Shown: positions 9,610 through 17,947 of the stretch, in pieces | Layout of the letters: each line of letters begins with the position of its first letter | How positions within the stretch are numbered: position 1 is the first letter of the stretch | NCBI GenBank assembly: GCA_003116975.1 | Contig: BGKB01000118.1 | Span: 157,561 to 221,560 of the forward strand | Reading direction: 5' to 3' | Length of the DNA: 64,000 nucleotides | DNA from: Aurantiochytrium sp. KH105 | Lineage: Eukaryota; Sar; Bigyra; Thraustochytrida; Thraustochytriidae | Program-made: the position numbers and the translations under genes | Notes under the pieces: generated by a model | Databases searched by the model: none | What the model was told of the DNA's origin: nothing | The model's input: the letters and a program-made list of their open reading frames with translations, nothing else

Positions 9610-10689
9610 CCTATCCTATCCTTCTTCCCAGCCACAACACGAGAAGTCAAAATCACCAGCAGCGCTACTCTGGACGGACGTGTTCGCAAACGCTAGATCC
9701 TCGCCCGCCGTCGCGAGTCCGCAGCCTCTCCGCCCGGGCCAGTTGCGGCTTCGAGCCGTCTCAGCGCGCCGCGTCCCTGCGCGGGGCCTCGCAGCGCGGC
9801 CTTTTCTCCTCCCTTGCTTGTGTATTTTTACTTGTTTTATTTTATTTTAGAAGTGGCCCAATACAACTCAGGTCGACGGTGAACCGGTCTATCAACAGGG
9901 ACCTTAGTAAATTTCAAAGAGGGGCTCCGGCGATTGCCTTGTCGTGCCGGCCAACACGTTCCTCCCCGCTGATCATCGCGACTGGTCGCGGTGCTCTTGG
10001 CAGTTCTTCGCCCGTCATGATGATGTGGTCGGTTGGTCCTTGCCGCAGTGCCTGCAACGCAAGGCGCTTGAATGGTCCTGGACTACGACAAGTCTCGGCA
10101 TTCAGCCATGGCAGCAGGAAAAGGAAGGAAATGAGTCTTGTGCGTAGGACCCACGCGCGTGCGAACCGGGATTTACACAAGACCCGTTGCCACATTCCCA
10201 AGCAGATGACTGGCGCCGAGGCCTGCGCGTCTCGCAGCACCACCCGCCGCGGCTGCCGCATCCTTCCAAGACCTCTCCGGCGGCTCCCGCGCGCCGCCAG
10301 GGGCCACCCATTGTCGGCCCCGGGCCCGCGCTTTGAGTGGCGGAGACGCCTCGCCGCCTCTCCGCCAGTCGCCGGGCCGCACGTGGAACGCTCGTAGAAC
10401 GCTCAGAACGCTTCTGCACGCAAGCAGAGCGGGCCCACGGCAGCGCAGCGGCCGCAGGGTGTCGAGGCGGCAGGCAGCGCGAGTCGAGTGAATAGTGACC
10501 TTACTCGCAAGGATCTGGTCTTTATTTCCAACTTCCGTTATCCATTCTTTACATGGATGACGAAGCTCCAACGGGCGATGACGAGCTGATCTCACTGTCA
10601 ATTTTTGGGAAGCCGTCAGCATGTGCGTGGTCTTCGGGCCCGCCTTGCTGTTGATGAGCACGCGCTCTTTCGAGATGCGCGCGGCAGTG

Positions 10690-11050
10690 AGCTATTTTGA
10701 GCCCTTTTTCTTTCTTTATTTTTGTACTTTGTCCACTTTCGCTTCCGCACGCAAATGCGCCGTGTGGAAGCGAATTTTTTTTTGGCCGCCCGCAGAAAAT
10801 AGACCACTTTTTAGACCTGATACGTTCCGGAGTGGGCTGTGGAACGTTACGTATACTTCGAAGGATGGCAAGGCCTCTCTCTTTCTTCACTTGTGCACTG
10901 TTAGTCCACTTTCGCTTCCGCACGCAGACGCAAACGCGCCGTGTGGGAGCGATTTTTTTTTACCGACGGCGGAAAATAGACCACTTTATAGACCACATGC
11001 TGGGCGGGGCGAGCTGGGAAGTACTTTTTGTTCGAAGAGGCCAGGATGGT
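10690..11050. repeat. Two imperfect direct repeats, period about 174 bp
   Basis: Copies centre on 10732-10818 and 10904-10996. Shared landmarks are CCACTTTCGCTTCCGCACGC, then CGCCGTGTGG, a T run, CGG, and AAAATAGACCACTTT. Similarity continues weakly beyond the core to a shared TTCGAAG. The two copies do not keep a common open frame, so the repeat is probably non-coding. Confidence 0.75.
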
Positions 11051-11240
11051 TGTCAATCGAGACAGTGATTGGGCACTGGCAATGGCATCTTCGATCCAGC
11101 ACGCTTTTCCCTCAGCTAGCTTCTTCATCCAGTACTTTTTCACGGCGCGCGCGGTTGCTGCAGCCAGCTGCAGCTGCGCCGTGGACGCACGACGCACGCG
11201 AACAAGTTCAGATCCTTTCCCTTTTCTTGTTTCGACAAGA

Positions 11241-11812
11241 ACCTAATCGCCGGCTTTGATGAGTGTCTGCTGTGCATGACCTTCAGCGCAGAGAATCGTG
11301 TTCTACAGTCTGAGGGGGGGTTATGGCCTTGCCGAGGGCAAAGCATCCGCACACTCACTGGCAGCTGCAGGCTGCAGCTGCGGCCACAAGATCCGAGATG
11401 TCGCGCGAGCCAGCATGAACAACATTGCAATCGAGCGGAGAACCATCGTAATTGCACTCTTGCGAGTCTGTTGAGACGTGTGCAAACGTTTACTTAGCAA
11501 CTTAACCTCATCGCCAGCCCTGATCATCTTGTCTGGATGTCTGGCGTCCATGACCTTCAGCGCAGGGAATCGTGTTCTACAGCCCACGTCAGGTGGGGAG
11601 GGAGGGGAGGGGGCGGTTGTGGCCTGCAGCTGCGGCTACAAGATCCGAGATGTCGCGCGAGTCAGCATGGACAACATTGCAATCGAGCGGAGAACCATCG
11701 TGATTGCCTTGTGCGAGTCTGCCGAGACGTGTGCAAACTTATTTTGGCAACTGAGTGGAGAACGATTCCCTTGTCGGAGTCTAAACGAGACGTGCGCAAA
11801 CGAGACAACTTG
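11241..11812. repeat. Tandem duplication of about 265-274 bp plus a third truncated copy
   Basis: Copy A runs about 11241-11504 and copy B about 11505-11753. Both hold CATGACCTTCAGCGCAG (11275 and 11549), AAGATCCGAGATGTCGCGCGAG, AACATTGCAATCGAGCGGAG and GAGACGTGTGCAAAC. A shorter, more diverged third copy covers about 11754-11812. B also carries a G-rich insertion (about 11587-11613). The array ends about 60 bp before the ATG of the Hog-domain gene, so it lies in that gene's upstream region. Confidence 0.85.
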
Positions 11813-11871
11813 AAGGGGGCGAAGGGAATTCGACAGAACCTGAATACGAGCGCGCGGGGTGGGCTGCGAGG

Positions 11872-13422
11872 ATGAAACTCCATCATGCCGTGGGCCTTCT
11901 GGCCGTTCAAGCCGTTTTCCTGTGCAACAACTTCTGCGTCGCGGCGCGACCCAGTCTAGACAGAATCCTCGACTTTGCTCTGAAGCATTCGCAAGCAGAG
12001 GTCGAAGAAGAGTACAATGTGGACCTTCCACTGGAGATCAGCGGCGCAAACTACACTGCTGATCGCCTGCAGAAATTCTTTAACGTTAGTCTCACGAACA
12101 TCGCGCCTGAGCTGCCCATCATATCTGAGGATGTGAAAAGATCAGTCACGCTTCGAGCGGAGGAATCAATTCCTTGGATTGAAATCTTCAAAGCGGTTCG
12201 CGTCATTTGTGGTCTTGTTGACACTTGCAAACGCTTCTTTGAATTAGAAGGCGACTGGAAAGGTTCGTACGGCATCGACGGCAAAGCCTACCCAGATGGC
12301 TATGATTGGGACTCTGTTCACGGTTTTCAAAATGTCAAGCGAAGTGTGCAGGCGGCCTCCATATACGTCAAAAATGGCTTTGGAAACAGGTGCGCGGAAG
12401 CGAAATGGTGGGTCACGTGGAGCTACGGAGGTCAAATCAACAGTCAAGGAGCATTCATGACCGGCATCGACGTTTATGTAGAAAAGAATCATGCTTGGCC
12501 TTGTTGGGTTGATGCAAAGGTATGGCGCGTCAGCAATCCCAGGAACGAAGGAGCAAAGTACTGGCCCATTGCTGCTGTCGATGTTTACCACGAGGTGGTT
12601 ATGTCAGGGAATAAATACGGCTGCACCATGAAGATCCGCGGCGATGGCTATGCGTATCAGCCTGGCGGTGGTCTTTGCTGGACAGCCGGCGCCTCTGCAA
12701 ATCCAAATTATTCCGTCCCACCACCGCCGACGCCGCGACCAACGCCGTGGCCGACAACGGAGCCGGAGTTTGGATCCTATCCATCACAAACACCACAAGA
12801 TGGTTCTGGTTGTCTTGGCGGTGACAGTAAGGTTACACTTCCGTCAGGAATGTACAAGTTTGCAAGAGAACTCACCCCGGGGGACCTCGTTGTTGGTCAG
12901 AGCGGCGAATTCGAGACTGTGCTAGCCATGCCCCAGCTTACGAGGCCGGAAACGCCCAAGGTTAGCGTACTGCGTATTATCACTTCAGATGATCGGAAGT
13001 TGCTCCTCACCGGCGATCATCTCTTGCCTGTCTACGGACGAGGGCTCGCAGAGGCCGCCCTGGTCGCTCCAGGCGACTCTCTCGTTCTCGTTGGTGACAA
13101 CGCAACCGTCACGGTTGCGGCTGTTCATTCCGTTCCGACGACCAGTCTATACCTTCCTCTCACGCCAAGCTGCACGCTTCTCATCGACGGCATAGTAATT
13201 TCATGTGCCTCGAGTGGAACGCTGTCGCCAGATATGATTCAGATGCTGCTACAACCGCTTTCCCTCCTATATTCGATTCTGCCCCACACAGTATATCTCC
13301 ACCTTCACGAGGTCATCTTTGTCTGGGTGTATCCCATCCTTGCCAAGACGAGTATGCTCGCATTTGTATCGCTATTTGGAACCGCACTGATGTTCCAAAC
13401 GTTTGCTTCGAACAAGCAATGA
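11872..13422 (+). CDS. Secreted protein with hedgehog-type Hint/Hog autoprocessing domain
   Basis: 516 residues. Residues 1-25 form a signal peptide (hydrophobic core AVGLLAVQAVFLC). Residues about 30-275 are an unrecognised Cys/Trp-rich secreted domain. A Pro/Thr linker (about 280-300) leads to a Hint domain. Hint hallmarks are the nucleophile Cys314 in GSGCLGGDSKV, the T-x-x-H motif T380-G-D-H383 in LLLTGDHLLPV, and the closing block SLYLPLTPSC / LLIDGIVISC with Cys445. This block corresponds closely to the end of the hedgehog Hog domain ('GVYAPLT..GTL.VDGV.ASC'). Hydrophobic residues 455-510 follow, where hedgehogs have a sterol-recognition region. In hedgehogs this domain cleaves itself and attaches sterol to the released N-terminal part; the same is inferred here. 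The N-terminal part is not a hedgehog signalling domain. Confidence 0.88.
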   Translation: MKLHHAVGLLAVQAVFLCNNFCVAARPSLDRILDFALKHSQAEVEEEYNVDLPLEISGANYTADRLQKFFNVSLTNIAPELPIISEDVKRSVTLRAEESIPWIEIFKAVRVICGLVDTCKRFFELEGDWKGSYGIDGKAYPDGYDWDSVHGFQNVKRSVQAASIYVKNGFGNRCAEAKWWVTWSYGGQINSQGAFMTGIDVYVEKNHAWPCWVDAKVWRVSNPRNEGAKYWPIAAVDVYHEVVMSGNKYGCTMKIRGDGYAYQPGGGLCWTAGASANPNYSVPPPPTPRPTPWPTTEPEFGSYPSQTPQDGSGCLGGDSKVTLPSGMYKFARELTPGDLVVGQSGEFETVLAMPQLTRPETPKVSVLRIITSDDRKLLLTGDHLLPVYGRGLAEAALVAPGDSLVLVGDNATVTVAAVHSVPTTSLYLPLTPSCTLLIDGIVISCASSGTLSPDMIQMLLQPLSLLYSILPHTVYLHLHEVIFVWVYPILAKTSMLAFVSLFGTALMFQTFASNKQ

Positions 13423-13702
13423 GGTTACACCAAGATTCTATACAAACAAAATTGCTTCTTTTCAATCTAGCTCGCAGTCGTATCCTTGTTCTACACCGCC
13501 TTGATGTATGAAACAAACTTGTTCCTTTTCAATCTGACTGTACTTCCAGATACAAATTTGCAACAGTGTCCTCTTGCGATGACAGAAAATGCAGGCGAGT
13601 CAGTTTTGTCATAAGACAAAAGATTCCATCCGCACTTGAGAAGAAAGCTCCTTTTCCACACTAGAATGTCCACATCATCGACAGAGAGCGCAATCATGGT
13701 TT
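13423..13702. other. Convergent 3' intergenic region with a small direct repeat
   Basis: It separates the Hog-domain gene from the RING gene. AACAAAATTGCTTCTTTTCAATCTAGCT (about 13445-13472) resembles AACAAACTTGTTCCTTTTCAATCTGACT (about 13512-13539), an imperfect 28-bp repeat in the 3' UTR. No gene seen. Confidence 0.5.
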
Positions 13703-15229
13703 TCACCTATCATCAGCCTGACTGGACTTTTTGTGAAGAGGAAGCTCGCCGGCCTCCATGAAAAAGTTGTGAGATTTGCGCAGGAGCGTTAGCGGGGTCT
13801 GTAGCGGTGAGAACTGCGCAATCGCTTCGTTCACGGACAAGTTTTGGCTTGCGCCAAGAATCCAGTGCTTGGCGCACGTGTGGCAAATGCCCGAATGGCC
13901 ACATGGCAAGAATATGGTATCTGAAGGCCGTATCATACACACGGCACAATCGGCATTCTCGAGTGAATCATCGAGGCTCTCCACGTGGACGTTTGGGTCG
14001 TGAATCGATATAATCCGGTCCACAGGCGAGCGGCAAGTAATACACGTGTTGAGCTTGAGAGCGGTTGAAGAGTTCCCCGCCGCATCGTTTTCGATGCCTT
14101 CTTGCGGCAAGCGAACAAAAAGATGGCGCAAGTAAGGCAACAATATAAAGTCAAGCACAACCGTCGACACGAGAACGATAAAGGCGTCGAAGATGAGTGG
14201 AAGAAAGACGGCCTCCAGGTGCTTGCTCATGTGACCCGCGGTGAGCATCTTGATGGCGGAAAAAACAGATACAAAGCTACCGATGACGACGAGATCAAGA
14301 ACAATGGCGCAAACTACAGCCAACACGACGATGCCTGCACGATGCCGCTGGGAAATGTGTAGCTCTTGGGTGCCTGCAATGTCGCGGACAACCTCGTCGA
14401 GCTCAATATGATCTCCGCGGCAGGCCGCTGCAAGCCAGCCCGCGGATAAAAAGCTAAACCCAATGGCCGCCACCGCCCAAAAGGAGATGATGATAATCGG
14501 CCATGCCAGGATGAGAAACCAGCTCACGTCCAGCCGCCCGTCCACGCGGAGGCCCGCGAGCGCCAGCGTCAGGAGGGTCAAGATATACACGATTAGCGCG
14601 AGCCGCGACGCGACATTTTCTCCGGCCCTTACGCGTGCTGTGACGCCCGATGCAGACCCCGAACCTGGGTGGGAACGAAAGATGTCGTACATTGTGTAGA
14701 GGGCGAGCCCGAAAAGACAGGCCTCGACGGGACCCAAGACGGTGCGCACGTTTACGGCCAACTTGTGGTCAAGCTTGGCAAACCCCAGCGCAAGTGACGC
14801 AGCGACAGCGCACGCGAGCAGCATGGATCGCGCGAGTGCCATGCGCGGCCGCGTACCGTACTGCTGTGGAGAGAAGTCGATGATGTCCTGAGGTGGTAGC
14901 GCCGCCCACTTAGCTGCGCTCCGAGCAGCGACGAGTCCCATTACCACGAACCACGGCGCGCCCGTAGCAAACCATGACCACGATACAATGTTTCCCGCGC
15001 GCAAGTAGGTGAGCACGAGCGCCAGCAGCACGTCGACAAGGAGCGCAAGGTTCACGACGCGCAAGAGCACCTTGACCGCGCCGCGCACCTCGCCATCGCG
15101 ACGCTCCCGCGCGCGCCGCGCGTCTAGCGCGGCCCGGGCCGGGACTTGCGGCAGCAGCGGCGTAGTCTCCTCTTCCCCCCCCGCCACCGCCTCCCCCCCG
15201 CCCGCGGTCGCGCGCGCGCGCGAGGCCAT
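13703..15229 (-). CDS. Multi-pass membrane protein with a permuted RING-type zinc finger
   Basis: I start it at Met on 15229 (MASRARATAGGG); the ORF extends to 15349, but those 40 codons look non-coding. The 508-residue protein has a cytosolic N terminus with an acidic/dileucine-like stretch (EEETTPLLP) and about seven to eight hydrophobic segments between residues 60 and 360. The C-terminal RING-like module has unusual order. CITCR (residue 396 onward), which looks like the last C-x-x-C of a RING followed by the usual PVDRIISI tail, comes before the first part (CAVCMIRPSDTIFLPCGH, ICHTCAKHW). No C-x-x-C follows the second half in any frame. A membrane E3 ubiquitin ligase role is inferred. 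Confidence 0.8.
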   Translation of the reverse strand: MASRARATAGGGEAVAGGEEETTPLLPQVPARAALDARRARERRDGEVRGAVKVLLRVVNLALLVDVLLALVLTYLRAGNIVSWSWFATGAPWFVVMGLVAARSAAKWAALPPQDIIDFSPQQYGTRPRMALARSMLLACAVAASLALGFAKLDHKLAVNVRTVLGPVEACLFGLALYTMYDIFRSHPGSGSASGVTARVRAGENVASRLALIVYILTLLTLALAGLRVDGRLDVSWFLILAWPIIIISFWAVAAIGFSFLSAGWLAAACRGDHIELDEVVRDIAGTQELHISQRHRAGIVVLAVVCAIVLDLVVIGSFVSVFSAIKMLTAGHMSKHLEAVFLPLIFDAFIVLVSTVVLDFILLPYLRHLFVRLPQEGIENDAAGNSSTALKLNTCITCRSPVDRIISIHDPNVHVESLDDSLENADCAVCMIRPSDTIFLPCGHSGICHTCAKHWILGASQNLSVNEAIAQFSPLQTPLTLLRKSHNFFMEAGELPLHKKSSQADDR

Positions 15230-17947
15230 AACGCTCGCGCAAAAAGCCTTTGCGCGTTGCTGCTGCTCCAAAGTGAAGAGACTGCGAGAGGCTGCTTGAT
15301 GACGAACGTCGAGTTCGAGTCCCACCCACCACATGCTCTTGCCGGTCAACTTGAACTTGAAGGCCAGAGCGACGAACAGGTCCGGCAGTGGACAACTTGG
15401 GCGATGACGTCAGTAGACCTAGGCTCGTCTGTGCTGCTGGTGAAGAAGACTTACTTATATTTTTTGTCATCGAGCATGTACAGTTCATCGTGTTGTGTCC
15501 TGAGACACGGCAATCGGGGTTGGGCAAGTCGACAAGTTTCGTGAGAATGCAGTGGAGGTGGGAAAGATGATGATGATCATCATGACTGACTTGGGCGACT
15601 GGGGCCGAAAAGCTTGCAGCGTCTTTCATGTGAGAGGGGAAAAAACGGACGTGCAACTGGGGGAAAATGATGAAGTTTCATTTTTCGATTCTTCGGGTGA
15701 ATTCGAGCTCCGAGACGTGAATGACTATTTTACAAAGCCTAGACGTGTATTGTCACAGAGTGCTTCCCGCGCAGCGTCAAAAGGAAGACGTATGCGGCTC
15801 CCAAAGCAATACAAAAGAGCACGTCGAAGTGCTGACGCGGCCGCAGGCGCTTGCACACACAGCCGCAAATAATGATGGACGCACGATTATAGTATTGTAT
15901 GCTCTCCTCGGCCGCGCTAGTCTGCAGACGTTATTGTGCGCTGGCCTCCTCATCCCATCTCAACTCGACTCATTTCGTCCCATCTCATCTCATCTTAACT
16001 CAACTCATCTCATCTCATTTCATCCCGACTGTATAGTTAGTATAACCACAAAACTCGGGGCCTACTTCTTCGTAGACCAATCACAAGCGGATCGCGCTCC
16101 CCCAAGAAAGATGTGGGATGACACCAAAAAAACCAGCAGCAGACGCTCGACCCATTCTCGCTCGCTTTCCCCACGCTCTGCTCTTCGCCATCCGCATCGC
16201 TAGCAGCCGTGGCCGAAGCGTCGACTCGTCCCTCTGAACGGGCTGGCCGCCTCACTCTACGCATCACTGCCACGTTCTCGTCGGCGCGGCGCCTTCCTTC
16301 CTCAAGACCTGCTCCGCATCAACGGCAGAGCACCGGTGCGGCGACCCGGGCGCCGTGCTCAACGTCCAACGGTGGGCCACAGTGCCACGCGGATGTCATT
16401 CATGTCGTGGACCCTCGTCGAGACCGTGTATCACCAGCCAGCTGGCCGCCTTGAATGAGCATCGGCGGCACCGAAAGCAGCAGCAGGCGGTGCTCGGCCA
16501 GCTGGCGAGGCCTCTCCGAGCGGGCCTCGCTCCCGCCCGCCACGCGTCCGGCGGCGCCTGCCTGCCTGCAGCCGGCTGCGCGAGACGTCTCGGTCGCGCT
16601 GCCATGGCCGACATCCGCAATGGACGACCGCCCTGCGGCCATCGCACGCCGCGGCGCGGGCCGAGCCGCGCGGCGAGCGGGCTCGAGCCGCGCGGCCGCG
16701 CTGCTGCCGCCCTCCCTCGCGTCGACCGCGGCGCAGGCGGCGAGCTGTTCGGCCGGGGCCGATAACAGCCTCCAACGTTCGTCCAGGACTTGGCGAACTT
16801 GGTAGGACTTTGCTATACTACTACTTTATCCCGTGCAGCAGCAGAAGAAAGGCGGAGGCCCAATCGCTCGCACCAATCGCAAGCGAGGCCTCGAGCCCCG
16901 TCGCGCCGAGCAGAGCGACCTCGGGCGGCTGGAGGAGCAGGAGGAGGAGAAGGGGGAGAAGAAGGACGTCTTGGACGGGTTTGATTGCGTCCGGCTGGGC
17001 GTTTATACTGCGTGAGCTGGTTTGAGGATGGGACGAGATGGGATGGGATGGCGCGGGCGATCGATGGTGATCAACGGCGAGCTGGCGCTGTCCCCTTTTG
17101 GGAAAAGCTTGGGCGGCGAAAGGTAGTTTGCAGTAGGAACCAAGTCAGCAGCAGCAGCAGCGAGAAAAGAGCTAGAGCGCGGGAAAATCAGGAAGGAGTG
17201 ACCGGGAGGGTCGGTGTTGCCGGCAGCGCCGATCAAACGAGGTCTATGCGTCGATGGATCGATCGGATGATCGATTGTCCAGGCGAAGATGGGCTTCGCG
17301 TCGATCAGGACATCGGAGAACCTCGAGTCTGGCAGGTCGTCCGTCCGTCCGTTCGATCGTTCGATCGATCGATCAGGAGATCGATCAGGCGATCGTTCTT
17401 CGACCAACTTGCGGCGGCGACAACGAAAGCGACTCCTGCGCAGCGCCGCGCTGCTACAACGTAAGCAGGCCGCTTCCTCGACCGTCTCTCCCATGCCATA
17501 GAACAGCGGGGAACCTCTGCTTCGAACCGGGGGCGGGCCCGGCGGGCGCATTCTTGTGTGGCGGCGGCGGCGGCGGCGACCGCGCAAGTGGCCGCGGGCG
17601 CATAACCCACTTGCGCTTGGCGCGGGGAAGGGCGAGGCGCGCCGCCAAGCCCAAACCCGAATCCGGAGTCGCGAGGCGAGCCCGGCCAGAGCGCGCGACC
17701 GCCACGCAGACGCGCAACGGCAGCGCAGGGCAGCGGCTGCAGAAGGCCTCGCAGGAGCCCTCGCTCGCGGTCGACGCGGAGCTCGCCAGCGCGTCGAGGC
17801 CTCGGGCGCTTCGGTCTTGCTTGGACGTTGAGATCGGTCGAGCAGACAGGGAAGATTGCCGACTCGTCGTCTTCCGTTGTGCCCGTGGGCGCGAGGCAGG
17901 CGAGGACGCCGGAGAAGAAGAAGAAGAGGGCGGCAGGAGGAGGCACG
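15230..17947. other. Long spacer upstream of the UDP-galactopyranose mutase gene
   Basis: 2.7 kb holding only low-complexity or compositionally biased ORFs. A degenerate repeat of ACTCATCTCATC-like units lies at about 15952-16028. A very GC-rich island at 16440-16770 has overlapping Arg/Ala ORFs on both strands. GATCGATC/CGTCCGTC short runs lie at about 17338-17395. The long minus-strand frame over 17003-18973 is the antisense of the mutase gene running into this leader. No gene supported. Confidence 0.5.

Larger units (their letters stand above)
9610..11871. other. Long repeat-rich spacer without a supported gene
   Basis: 2.26 kb between PET117 and the Hog-domain gene. Overlapping ORFs on both strands are short and compositionally biased. 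The region is distinguished by two separate families of imperfect direct repeats (annotated separately at about 10690-11050 and 11241-11812), giving the impression of decayed duplicated sequence. No transposase, tRNA or terminal inverted repeats were visible. Confidence 0.6.

Noticed and set aside
11276..11813. Repeat unit read as a protein-coding duplicated exon
   Set aside because: The copies differ by indels and no single frame stays open across all copies on either strand.
15301..15340. tRNA B-box-like GAGTTCGAGTCCC
   Set aside because: No matching A box, acceptor stem or anticodon arm at the right distance.
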